Assembly (NCBI GenBank): GCA_963082975.1
Contig: OY720345.1
Coordinates: 58,758,528-58,822,527 of the forward strand
Source of the DNA: Labia minor
Lineage: Eukaryota > Arthropoda > Insecta > Dermaptera > Spongiphoridae
Direction: 5' to 3'
DNA length: 64,000 nucleotides
Shown: positions 23,860-34,454 of the stretch, piece after piece
Position numbering within the stretch: the stretch's first letter is position 1
Layout: every line of letters starts with the position of its first letter
Translations under genes and position numbers: made by a program
The notes under the pieces: model-generated
What the model was told of the DNA's origin: nothing
What the model saw: only the letters and a program-made list of their open reading frames with translations
Database searches by the model: none

Positions 23860-25719
23860 TTAATGAGATGTATGCAGTTGTTTTCTTGAAACAAGAATCT
23901 CAATATCTGGCTTAATATTGGAAACTTTTAATCTAAGATCCGGCTCTACATTTAATTTGTTTCTATATTTAGACTTAATATAAAATAGTACCGAAAAAGC
24001 TTGTTCGCATAAATATGTTGTGCAGAATGGAATCAAGTGTTGAAGTGCTTTATTTGCAAGCGCAGGATAATCTGACCTGAGAAGTAACCAAAAGTTGCTC
24101 AATTCAGTTTTGTTAAATTTTAGTTTATAAGTTGTATCACATGATAATTCCACGAGAATATCTTGTTCAGGTGCAGATAAATGTTTAGCATTTGTAATTT
24201 CCATATTAAATGGATCTCTGATCCAGTTATTGCAAGGATCAGGAGTAGAAAAATACTTCCTGAAGTTGCTTTTCAAAGTAATTAAATGTTCAACAAATAA
24301 TTGACGCGTTTGATTAAGCAATTTTTCACTGGAGCTTTCTATGAAATCATTGAGAGTTGGAAAAGACTCATATACACCGTTCTGGATGCGTTTCGACCAC
24401 AAGTCGATTTTTTTAATCATTGCTTCTATTTTATCTTCAACTTTAAATATATTTACAACAGTACCTTGCAGGCTCAAATTAAGTTCGTTCAATTTTGTAA
24501 AAATATCAGTCAAGTAAGCCACCTTAGCTAACCAGATAAAATCATTGAAACATTCGGTCAGTTCAAAATGCGCATCTATTAAAAACAATCGTATTTCATC
24601 TCGAAGCTCAAAAAGGCGAATGAGTACTTTCCCGCGGGACAACCAACGTACATCTGTATGTAATAATAAATGTGTATGTTGACTACCCATTTCCTCACAC
24701 AAAATTTTAAAAACTCTGGAATTAAGTGGACGAGCCTTAATGAAATTGACAATTTTAACTACTTCGTCTAATGTTCTTTTCAAATCTGGTGACATATTTT
24801 TGGCTGCTAATGATTCTCTGTGAATGCAGCAATGATTCCAAACAACCTGAGGCGCAACATTTTTAATAAGAGCAATCAATCCAGTTCTTGTACCTGACAT
24901 TGCACGAGCACCATCAGTGCAAATTCCAACACATTTTGGCCACTCTATTTCATTTTCGGTTATAAAATTATTCAAACTGTTAAATATGTCATTAGCTGTC
25001 GTTCGTGAAGGTAGTGAATCACAAAACAATACATCTTCTTGTATTTGATTTTCAAACTCATATCTAATGAAAGCTAACAAATTGGCATTATTAGTGACAT
25101 CAGTACTTTCATCCAATTGTAATGAGTAATAGTGACTTTTGCGCACTCTCGATATTAATTCTTCTTTTATATTACATGACATGTCTTCAATCCTATTCTT
25201 AACCGTATCATTTGATAATGAAATCAAATTTATATCGTTTGCTGCTTTAGTTCCTAACATTATATTTGTAATTACTTTTGTAGCAGGAAGAATTAATTGC
25301 TCTGCTATATTATGCGGCTTTCCTGCTTTAGCAATAAGTAGAGCTACTTCATATGATGCCATTACTGCTTTCTTACTCATACCACCAGATCCCGTCTTTA
25401 CCATCAATTTCTGACTTGAATTAAGTTCTTCTTTTTTCATTTTAAAAAATTCGATAGACTTACTAACATGCTCGCTGTGCTTTGTTTGTAAATGACGTCT
25501 GAGATTAGCAGGTTTCATACTTTCATTGGATAAACTTTCCTGACATAGAACGCAGACTGGTCTTTCCACATCATTGTTGCAAATATAAGTAAATCCAAAT
25601 GATAAATAATCATCCGAATATTTTCTAGTTTTGCGTTTCTTGGTAGAGTTTGCTGTTGATGCCTCATCATCTGATTCTTTCCGTTTCTGTGTTGAACCAG
25701 TTTGTAGCCAACGATCCAT
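23860..25719 (-). CDS. hAT-family transposase with BED zinc finger (ZBED5-like)
   Basis: This 619-residue single-exon protein would cut and paste the surrounding hAT element in the nucleus. A basic region (residues 27-33, KKRKTRK) may be a nuclear localisation signal. A BED-type zinc finger lies at about 45-85, with C56, C59, H76 and H81 as ligands. The hAT catalytic core follows: D203 in QLDESTDV, D269 in CTDGARAMSG, and E572 in CEQAFSVL near the C-terminus. CCIH (297-300) and W359 are also conserved hAT features. The C-terminal dimerisation region spans about 530-590. The start MDRWLQTG is typical of this clade. There are no stops or frameshifts, and the length is normal for ZBED5/SCAND3-like transposases. 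Being inside matched ends, it is a transposon gene and not a domesticated host gene. Confidence 0.93.
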   Translation of the reverse strand: MDRWLQTGSTQKRKESDDEASTANSTKKRKTRKYSDDYLSFGFTYICNNDVERPVCVLCQESLSNESMKPANLRRHLQTKHSEHVSKSIEFFKMKKEELNSSQKLMVKTGSGGMSKKAVMASYEVALLIAKAGKPHNIAEQLILPATKVITNIMLGTKAANDINLISLSNDTVKNRIEDMSCNIKEELISRVRKSHYYSLQLDESTDVTNNANLLAFIRYEFENQIQEDVLFCDSLPSRTTANDIFNSLNNFITENEIEWPKCVGICTDGARAMSGTRTGLIALIKNVAPQVVWNHCCIHRESLAAKNMSPDLKRTLDEVVKIVNFIKARPLNSRVFKILCEEMGSQHTHLLLHTDVRWLSRGKVLIRLFELRDEIRLFLIDAHFELTECFNDFIWLAKVAYLTDIFTKLNELNLSLQGTVVNIFKVEDKIEAMIKKIDLWSKRIQNGVYESFPTLNDFIESSSEKLLNQTRQLFVEHLITLKSNFRKYFSTPDPCNNWIRDPFNMEITNAKHLSAPEQDILVELSCDTTYKLKFNKTELSNFWLLLRSDYPALANKALQHLIPFCTTYLCEQAFSVLFYIKSKYRNKLNVEPDLRLKVSNIKPDIEILVSRKQLHTSH

Positions 25720-25809
25720 TTTATGGAGTAATTTATTAACATTGAACTACAATAATATAAATATAATATAAATATAATATAAATATAACGAATTATTATT
25801 TACTAGCTA

Positions 25810-25925
25810 TGTTTTAATATGATTTTAAATGAATGTTTTAATATCATTTTAAATGAATGTTTTAAATCATTTTAATAAATGTTTTAAATCATTTTAAATA
25901 AATGATTTAATATCATTTTAAATGA
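25810..25925. repeat. Imperfect tandem repeat upstream of the transposase
   Basis: Units resembling atcattttaaatgaatgttt, about 18-23 bp long, are repeated five or six times. They lie 100-200 bp upstream of the transposase start, in the element's putative promoter. Confidence 0.65.
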
Positions 25926-25950
25926 ATATTAATTTATATAATAAATATAT

Positions 25951-26010
25951 TTCGTAATTTGATTCTAAAATATTATTAATTTCGTAATTTGATTCTAAAA
26001 TATTATTAAA
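25951..26010. repeat. 30-bp tandem duplication
   Basis: Two adjacent copies begin ttcgtaatttgattctaaaa, at 25951-25980 and 25981-26010. They differ at most at the last base. Confidence 0.85.
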
Positions 26011-26195
26011 ATAAATATTTTTTATTCATAAAACTAACTTATACTTACTCTCAAAAACAGCCTTTCTGGGAAATTGCAAAATGTGTTTAGTGTTTTTATA
26101 AAATAATGATCATGCAAATTACACTAAAAATTAAAAAAAATTATTAGCTATAATAAACTATTATTAGCTATAATTTAATTATAATTAATTAAATT

Positions 26196-26305
26196 AATAA
26201 AAATAATTTAAAGATACAACTCGTTGAGAAATGAACTTATAATTAACATTAATAAAAATAATTTAAAGATACAACTCGTTGAGAAATGAACTTATAATTA
26301 ACATT
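26196..26305. repeat. 55-bp perfect tandem duplication
   Basis: Units 26196-26250 and 26251-26305 are identical. Each contains agatacaactcgttgagaa. Perfect identity implies a recent event inside the hAT element. Confidence 0.9.
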
Positions 26306-26778
26306 TGCTTTAAAACTGTTTAAAACCCCAGAGTGGACGCTGACAATTTGGGTTTTTCCGGGTAAGACTGTCCCCTCCCCTGGTTTTCCCCAATAACAAA
26401 GTGAAAGAAAATTCCCTTATATGCCTCCCCTTCCGAGCCCCTAAGAGGGGTTATTTTAAAGGAACAATCGAAAAATGATTTTAAATGAATGAATGGATGA
26501 AAATTCAAATTTTATATATAGTTTTTTATATATGTTTATTTATTCACAAAAAATTAATTGACATAATTATCAATTTAATAAAATAAAATAGTATTATTAA
26601 TAGTATTAAATTATAGCCGTAATTCTCTAGGAGGATATAGTTACACAATGAACTTTAAATATTTATATATGTATATATTTTTACGATGATTTTTTTCCGA
26701 GGACCGCGGACCCCCAGTAAAGGCTTCGCGGACCCCCAGGGGTCCGCGGACCACAGTTTAAGAACCACTGTCATAATA

Positions 26779-27609
26779 TATAAAAACTACTTAAGAAATT
26801 TCATTGGTTCGAATCGTCCTTTTGATTCACCTCTTCCGTTTCTGATTGGATCTATTTTTTATAGAACATTTTTGATAAAGAAGTTCCTTAATCTTATGGT
26901 CACTGGCAAAACGCGGATCTTTACTTCCGCTCTGCGGTTTCGGATGCCTCGTCAAAAGCATTTATCAATCATATCACCATTGGAAACAATTTTTTTTTTA
27001 TTTTTTGAAAGAAGGGAAATAAATTACATTAGATCAATCACTTTCCAAAAAAAAAGGTTCTTAATGGAATTTTTCTTTAACGTGTTGGCATTCACCAAAG
27101 CTCTTATAAAATTAATTAAATTATTAAAAAAAACAAGGAAATTTAAAATCAATTGAAATAATAAAACTATACAAATTTAAAAGTTTATTCAAAGTTAATA
27201 CTACTAATTTACGAGTATTAATACCACATTAGAAGTATAGAAGTGTATTAAGATTAAATAATAAGAATTTAATATGTGATTTTTTGGAATATGATCAACA
27301 ATAATTGTCAGTCAAATTGTTAAATTCAGAGTAAGAAAATATTAATTTTGAAATAGAAACCTCAATAAATTATAAGCTAAAATAGGTATTTTGATTTTAA
27401 TTTTTATTTCGGACAGTTTCAAAACAAATTCTACCATAACAGGTTTCTAATTATGTATATAAATAATAAATACTATATCTAATATTCAATTTTATATTAT
27501 TTTATATTAGAGAGAGAGAGAGATGAATATCCTGGTAATACAAACTGTGTGTGTGTGTGTGTGTGCTATTTGACGTTACTTCAACATGTTACATTTTTTT
27601 CTAGACCTG
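26779..27609. other. AT-rich intergenic; (AG)n and (GT)n microsatellites
   Basis: The frame at 26686-27156 runs from the hAT end into the flank and is not a gene. (AG)n is near 27511-27522 and (GT)n near 27547-27565. Confidence 0.5.
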
Positions 27610-27649
27610 GTTTTGTAGATACTGTATTTTGGTCTTTGCGCCAATGTTG

Positions 27650-27915
27650 CCTACGTTTTCTTGTTTGGGTGGCATTTCTTGTTTCTAAACCTGAAGAAAA
27701 GGCTTGGCGGAAAAAGATTTAACTCCAACTATGAAATCATCTCATTTGATGTCCTCAACAAATTTTATTTTTTGGAAGGGATAAAAAATTGAAGAATTGT
27801 TAGACGAAGTGTATAGAAAGAACCCAAAGGAGGACTACGTTGAAAAATAAACTTTTTTTTTATACAAAAACCTGAGTTTCATTCGAAAAGTTACGAACTT
27901 ATTGACCTGTCATTG
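27650..27915 (+). pseudogene. Mariner transposase C-terminal remnant M3
   Basis: ttgtttctaaacctgaagaa and gatgtcctcaacaaatttta match the C-terminal part of M1, M4 and M5. The right terminus is a decayed cttattgacctgtcattg. The left end is missing. Frameshifts are present. Confidence 0.7.
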
Positions 27916-27921
27916 TGTATT

Positions 27922-27977
27922 TATTTATGGGCCCAAAAACATTGAATTGAGACTTAATGTTTTTAGGCCCATAAATA
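27922..27977. other. Near-perfect 22-bp-stem hairpin
   Basis: The arms 27922-27943 and 27956-27977 pair at 21 of 22 positions, around a 12-nt loop. The stem includes tttatgggccc/gggcccataaa-type sequence. It begins directly after the mariner terminus. It could be a small palindromic element or a precursor-like small RNA, and nothing in the sequence decides between them. Confidence 0.55.
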
Positions 27978-28139
27978 TACTTACACCAGATTGATAGCAA
28001 TTTTCTTTACTTTCTTTTAATAATAAATTTTTAAATTTATTTTCTGAAACCAAATATTCCACAAATATACTACCTTTTTATGGCTGTCACAAAAGAGAAT
28101 ATAAATATGCTTGAAATCACGAATAACTTTTAGCCAAAA

Positions 28140-28400
28140 AAAAATATTCTCAATATATAACACAGGTCAAGATTCTTTATCTGATTTTGAAGACTGGATT
28201 CCGATATGTAAAGTTTGTCACCAATAATCTTGAACGTCCCTTTTATTTGGTCATTACAAACTTAGTTATCGATTGACCTTCCTGCGAGTGGTTCATCTTT
28301 AACATCAAATTCTCCAGTCCGGAACATGGCTAACCAATTTTGCGATTGTCTGAATTTAACAAACACAAGCTTAACTGAATGAATTTCCCGTCTGTTCAAT
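28140..28400 (-). pseudogene. Mariner transposase N-terminal remnant
   Basis: The minus strand reads WLAMFRTGEFDVKDEPLAGR from about 28345 down. This is the W.. F..G.F...DEP..GRP region of the mariner helix-turn-helix DNA-binding domain. A stop follows (SIDN then stop), then degenerate sequence. It lies in the opposite orientation to the C-terminal remnant at 27650, so the two are not simply one element. Confidence 0.75.
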
Positions 28401-29679
28401 TTAAACGAAACAACAAATATAAATTATCCCATTTTATATTTAATTTAAAATCGAAAGTAAATAAAAATCATAAATCAATATTATTAAAACGATTAATATA
28501 TAATAAACTTTGAGAATTTGTGAAATACAAATTATCCGAATGAAAATGAATGAAAAAATATTTAATTATTAATTAATTAAAATTAAATAAGCTTAGAAAA
28601 GAAAATACATTTTATATATAAATATATATGTTTTGTTTTTAAAATTAAAATTGATTTAATTAATTTTATAATCGATAATTGCAATTAAAATTTCTTTGAT
28701 AAATATAAGCAAATAATATAATTTAATATAATATTTTAATATATTGATTTATATGAATATATTTTTATGAAGCAATAAAAATTATTTTTTATTTGGCTAT
28801 GAAATTAAGATTTTTTTATTTTATTATTATATTTTTATATCTTTTAAATATTTGAATTTAAAAATTTGTTTATTGATAGGTTTGATTGTTAAGAATCATA
28901 AACATTCTTTAAAATTAAAAAAAAAATATGTTGAAGAGATGTCTCAACATTTCTACCCTTAAAGAAATACTCCATAATTTATATTCTTATTATTGCCAGC
29001 ATTAATTTTAAAAGTCATAAACTCTTAGAAGAAATAAAAAGAAATTCGAAATGACAACCAAGGGATTTAGTTGTAATCTCTATTATTATTTTTATAAAAT
29101 TTAAACTCTTGTAATTTATTTGGCCACGTTTATTATAACTATCATTTTCTTTTTTTAATGGTATAAAAAAAAACACAATTATACGGGTGAATTGGTTAAA
29201 AAGTTTAGCCTTAAATTATTATTAATTCTTTGCTTGAAATACCGTCAGAATAATATTTTATTAAATTACTTTTATTTTAAATAGGGCAATGGATATTCTG
29301 AGATTCTTGGTGAATTCTGAATATATAAATATTCTTAATAAAAAAAGAAACTTTCAATAGAATCTTTTTGGGATCAGGCATGGTGCATGCATGTCTATAA
29401 ACTTTTTAATATCTGCTGGAGTCCAATCACTGTACAGTAGAATTACCATAATTCCTTTCAATAAGTAGTATTGATAAATTTAAAGAAAAAAATATTGAAT
29501 AGGATTTTACCTTTTAGAAACTGTTTTTTCGGGTTTATGTTAATAGATTATTATGGAAAAAAAGACAGGATATTGAAATTTGAAATACTATACGTAATAT
29601 CTCATGGGATAAAGAATTTCAATTTTGTTAAAAATCGATGTACTATATATTTTCTCAATAAGCTATCAATCATCGAATT

Positions 29680-29712
<33 letters not shown>

Positions 29713-30320
29713 AGATATAGATTCTCTAAAATCTCAAATAATATTATTTTAAAAAATAAAAATATATCTATAAATGTATTTGAATATATTAAATTCATTC
29801 AATCATTAAAGTCGAATAAGTTAAAAAAAAAATTAATAAATTGTATAGTAAGAGAAAATTCTTTTGTTTTGTGCCATCTTTTTAAAATTATCATTTTGAA
29901 GAACATATCCAAATGTGTGTGTTCAATTTTTCATATTTTTACAAATTTTTAATTAATTCTCAAGGGGAAATTCACAAAATTATTGTATTTCCGCGTGTTC
30001 AAATATAAAAAACCTATTTGAAAACTTTTTTTTTTTATTTAAGCCCCTTTTAGCCATTTTACACATTTATTTGTTAATGTATCACATTATATATTTTTTA
30101 TTAAGTTAGAGAGGTTTAAACATTTCGCATTCAATACTTCAATAATCACTTCAAATTATATTTGGATACTTATTAAATAATTTTTAATTTTTTGATTAAA
30201 TCAGGGCTAGACAACTCTTTTATAATTTGGACAAAATTCTATATAAAAACCAAACTTGACCAATTTTCAGTAAAATTAAGACAAATATTTTATTTATAGA
30301 TTTCGATTTAACATTTAGAA
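28401..30320. other. AT-rich intergenic, no gene seen
   Basis: Mostly low-complexity A/T sequence. A poly-A run lies at 29681-29710. The minus strand near 29370-29460 is open for about 25 codons (SDWTPADIKKFIDMHAP) but matches no family I know. Confidence 0.45.
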
Positions 30321-30729
30321 CAGTGTTGTTCAACCTTTTTTATGCCATACCATGTTAATATTAATATTTTTTAATATTAAAAATTTTTAATTTTTTCTAA
30401 GTAGCTTAAATGATGAACTTCTGACCTCTCATCCCTTTCCCATTGCCTCCCTATGTGAAAAAATAATTTAGAATATTATCATATTGATATAATTTAATAT
30501 AATTTGATTTTGAAAAAAAAATTACAATTATAAAAATATAAATTTAATAAAACTAATAATTGTTTTATTTAATTTTAAAATTTCTAATGAAATTAAATAA
30601 ATTTTTAATATATTACTTTTTAAGTATATTAAAAATTAATATACAAAAACAATATTTTGTTATTTTAATTAAATTAATCAAATGACAGACCGGAAAAAGA
30701 TGTCACTGGCCCGAGGTTGCCGACCTCTG
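30321..30729. mobile_element. Candidate hAT MITE or two abutting hAT ends
   Basis: The left cagtgttgttcaaccttttt and the complement of the right end (cagaggtcggcaacctcggg) both look like hAT termini. They differ from each other, and the flanking 8-mers (atttagaa, aattaaat) match poorly. This could be one decayed MITE or two different truncated elements. Confidence 0.4.
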
Positions 30730-32375
30730 AATTAAATATGAATTGATTATAATTAAAAGAAATAATTCACTAAAATAAAATAATTTTAAAATAATATTTA
30801 AATCTTTTCTCAATGGAATCAAGTAAAATTCAAATTTAATTAAGTAATGAAATATATTTAATATTCATTTTCTAATCAAAATTATATCGGATTGTATTAA
30901 GATATTTTTTAAAGTTTTCTTTGTTTTTCGGATATAAAATTTGATTCTTCTCAATAATTTTTTATTAAGATTTTTTGTTAAAAATGAATGAATATTATAT
31001 ATTGACCAAATATATTTTTGAAAGTTTTATTTGTCACATCGAAATTGAATATTTATCAAAATTTCGAAGGGGAATTAATATTTATATTATTATATTATGA
31101 CCCTAGCCAATGTTATTTGGGAATAATATTGAACATCTTGCCAATTGGAAATGGGAATGAATCTTGTTTATATTAATTGATTGTTTTCAGTATGAGCAAT
31201 ACATTATTATTTTGTTGACATTACAGGGGTTTATACTGTTATTGTTTTGTCCTTGTTCTCCCAATTGAAGGCAAATTAGGAAGTGACTATACTAAAGCCT
31301 GGGAACAGTTTAGGCCTCTCTTACTATAATCAAAAGGAAAGGAAGGAAGGAATACATAGAGTTCGCCCTACGGAAATCGCGGTCCTTATTTGTGCTAATC
31401 AAGTATTTCGCCCTAGAATTGCTAATTATGTATATCAACTAAATTAAAAATACATCTATTTTATCATAAATTTTTTATTTAATAAAAAAAAATGTTCTGT
31501 TGCTTTATGTAATACAATATAACAAAAGTATAAAAATTTTAGTCCTTTTTTTATTATTTGACATAAAATTTTTTAATTCAAAAATTGAATAAAGAAAATA
31601 AAGTAAATTTAGCCCAGAATGTTCATGAATTATTTTCATTTGAACATAAGATATATATGAGTGGCGGAGGCTAAATGACACATTTGTAAAAACTGTGGCT
31701 TAGGGTGAAAACCAGGGGTAACTTCGTTCAACCCATCATTCTGTAACCTAAGGTGGCAACTTTAGTGCTGGTTGGAGTGCTTAACATTGTATATTCATCA
31801 TTGAGGTATATTTCTTTTGTTGTAATCCTCTGTTTTATGAAAACACCGCGCACTTTGAATATGATCTCAATTTTACTAAATGAAACAATCAAAATAAGTC
31901 TCGGATCATACCTTGAAAGTTTCCAAGATATCTTGTACATCTTATTTCCGTAAATGGTAAAGTCCTGATAACATCTGCTCTTTGTACATTGCCAGTTATA
32001 ATAGAAGACCTACAAGGAATTTTAGTTGAAATGTTGTACTTCTAACCATAACCATGGAAGAAAGAGATAAATCTGAAATCATTTTCATAATTAAATAAAT
32101 TTTTTGAGTTCTAGAGAAAAAGCTTCCATTTATCAGTTTGTGATTTATTCATCCCTATATATATGGTTACAATAATACTTTCTTATAACAAATTCTATTT
32201 TATCATAAGTTAGTAATTATATTTTACTATTTTTGTATATAGAGTTTGTGGAAATAAATATTTTTGATTTTCCTTTATGATCATGAATTGACATAAGTTC
32301 CTTTTTCAAATAATTTATTGATGTTGATAAACACAACATATTCTCAAACTCGAAAAATAATATATGATATAAATA
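30730..32375. other. AT-rich intergenic, no gene seen
   Basis: A ggaaaggaaggaagga tract lies near 31335. The overlapping frames at 31728-31953 lie on both strands and are not convincing. Confidence 0.45.
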
Positions 32376-32774
32376 CAGTGAATGTTCTATATAAGCAACC
32401 TCTCTATAAGCAACATTATTTATATGCAACCTCTATACAAGCTATACAAGCTATAAAACTTTTTTAGTTCAACTATTCTATATAAACAACTTATTTTTAT
32501 TAAGCTAAATATTTAAGTAGACAGTAGTTCATATCAACATAACCTCAAATTGTAAAATATTTTGTTATTCGAAATATGTTTGTGTTTTGTACTGCCAGGT
32601 ATTGAAGTTAATTTCTGTTAATTAGAATAGTTACTAGAATTTCTGTTAGTTTCTGTAAATTAATTAATATTTTAGTGCTTTAAACTCAATTGTTCAACTT
32701 CAACTTTTCCCAATAAGAAACATTTTTTATTGAAATTGATTGAAATGAGTTGCTTATATAGAGCGCTCACTGTA
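32374..32774. mobile_element. pogo/Tc1-like MITE with TA target duplication
   Basis: TA at 32374-32375 and 32773-32774 flanks a 397-bp element. The left end cagtgaatgttctatataag and the complement of the right end (cagtgagcgctctatataag) match at 17 of 20 bases and continue into caac. CAGTG ends with a TA duplication are typical of pogo/Tigger-type Tc1-mariner elements. No transposase remains. Confidence 0.85.
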
Positions 32775-33101
32775 TAAACAAATAAAAAATTAAACTTAAA
32801 TATAAACTGTCACTATGTAAATATAATATTCATTTCATTTGGTGTCTGCTACCTATTATATATCTCTATATAGATTTTATTTTTTTCCTAACTTAATTTA
32901 ATTTCAAAAATATTAAAAAAATGAAGTTATTTAATTTAAACTAATCAAGAGCGAGTATGATAAGGAAATGATATTAGTCAATAGGAAAGTACCTTTCATA
33001 ATATCAAAAAAATAAATATTTAAAAGGGCTAATATTGAAAAAAAATAAATAACATAAACAACAAATATGATGTAAATTTGAATGTTATATTAATTATAAC
33101 G
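32775..33101. other. AT-rich intergenic, no gene seen
   Basis: No recognisable feature. Confidence 0.5.
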
Positions 33102-33173
33102 ATGGCTTAATAGTAAAACCAGGTAACTCCATTCTAGCAAAGCAGGAGTTACGTTGTTTTACTATTAAGCCAT
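33102..33173. other. Long hairpin, 29-bp arms, 14-nt loop
   Basis: The arm 33102-33130 pairs with 33145-33173 at 26 of 29 positions, with a small internal mismatch bubble (accagg against acaacg). It contains atggcttaatagtaaaac on one arm and its complement on the other. The size, bubble and loop resemble a microRNA precursor, but a snap-back MITE fits equally well. It does not recur in the window. Confidence 0.5.
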
Positions 33174-33943
33174 TGATAAGAAAGAGATCATTTTTATATT
33201 TATTATAATATTCTACCATTTAATTAATAAGAGTATTAATACTAATAATGTAATATAAGCTAGTATAATAATAATTTTCTTCGGAGATTTTTTATTGAAA
33301 TTAAATCTAGGATTAATTTTTTATTTTTTTAACTAGATATCATATATATATATAGGTGTAAATTGAAGAAGAATTCTAATTAAAAATTCAGAAGGAATAT
33401 TCTTCGCTCCACATGGCTGTTATTAAGGGAGAAGACACCTTAGGCGTTAATCGTAGAATTAATTAGAAAGTTTAAGCAAAAGACTTGAATTAAAATTGTC
33501 TTCAACATAAAGGAAATATTTTGAATGATCTAAACTTTCTATTATAGCTGAATTCAAAACTTTGTCAACCACCTTATTTTGTAAACAGGTTTCAAACAAT
33601 AATTTCAATTCATAGGAATTTTATTTTGCATTTAAATAATATACATATAAAATTAATTTATGTATTGTTTTTTGGAATGGGAGGGGATTTTAATCTAAAA
33701 ACACACCACACATATAGTTGATGCACCAGTAGGATAGTAAAAGGGGATTTGAATGTTGCATACCTTGCATAGTAAGGGATAAATTAATTACATTATAATA
33801 ATTAAAAATTATATTTTTATTAAAATAAAAAATAACAGATGTCCAAACTACCTTTAAAATATTTATATATATATTTATAGATACAAATTGAATTATTTTC
33901 TTTTTTTATTAGTGTGATTTTTCAAAATACAAATTCCATAATA
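33174..33943. other. AT-rich intergenic, no gene seen
   Basis: No recognisable feature. Confidence 0.5.
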
Positions 33944-34454
33944 TGAGATCGTGACTTTTTGAATTTCCCATCTCTTGGATGAAATGGCAACAGTGTTCTT
34001 GTCAGCAGACATATATCAGCCGACTCCTCTCGAAATTTAAACTAGCTGGGTCTTTTAGTTTTTGTTTGGTATCCATTAATAGTAGACTACCTCGTAATTT
34101 GAGAAGAAAATGGAAAAAAATGAACTTTCATGAAGTCAATGAAGTGAGATGCGAATTGTTCCCTCATTCGCCCTATTCTTAAAACATCTAGTCCCGAGTT
34201 ACTATCTCTAGCTTCTAAACCTGAAGAAATGGCTCGGCAAAAAAGATTTAACTCCCCCCCCCAACTATGAAATCATCTCACAAACTAATACCTATTTTGA
34301 TGTCCTCGGTTAATCTTATTTTTTAGAAGGGAAAAAATATTAAAGAAACGTTGGATTGAATAGAACTCAAAGGAGACTACATTGATAAATAAAATAAATT
34401 TTTTTCCAAAAACCTGTCTCATACAAAAAGTCACGGACTTATTGACCTACCCTA
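33944..34454 (+). mobile_element. Mariner deletion derivative M4
   Basis: The right terminus is well kept (acttattgacctaccctag), while the left is shortened (tgagatcgtgactttttgaa). The internal leader (tgagaagaaaatggaaaaaa) is joined to the transposase C-terminal region at the same junction as in M1 and M5. The reading frame is broken by stops and a C-run (near 34255). Confidence 0.8.

Larger units (their letters stand above)
23466..26778. mobile_element. Complete autonomous hAT transposon with 8-bp target duplication
   Basis: TCATAATA at 23466-23473 and at 26771-26778 is a perfect 8-bp target duplication around a 3297-bp element (23474-26770). The left end (cataggttcttaaact) and the complement of the right end (cagtggttcttaaact) match at 14 of 16 bases. 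Copies of the subterminal motif gcggaccccc/cggaccccca lie at both ends, with more on the right. Inside is one intact transposase on the minus strand (23860-25719). An 8-bp duplication and short CA(G/T) ends are typical of hAT. The region between the transposase start and the right end holds tandem duplications and a GC-richer block (about 26320-26480). Confidence 0.95.

Noticed and set aside
25139-25414. 91-codon plus-strand frame
   Set aside because: It is the antisense shadow of the hAT transposase.
26686-27156. 156-codon plus-strand frame
   Set aside because: It begins in the hAT terminal repeat and runs into flanking AT-rich DNA; no domain.
30321-30729. Confident single hAT MITE
   Set aside because: The two ends belong to different-looking hAT terminus types and the flanking 8-mers match at only about 5 of 8; listed with low confidence only.
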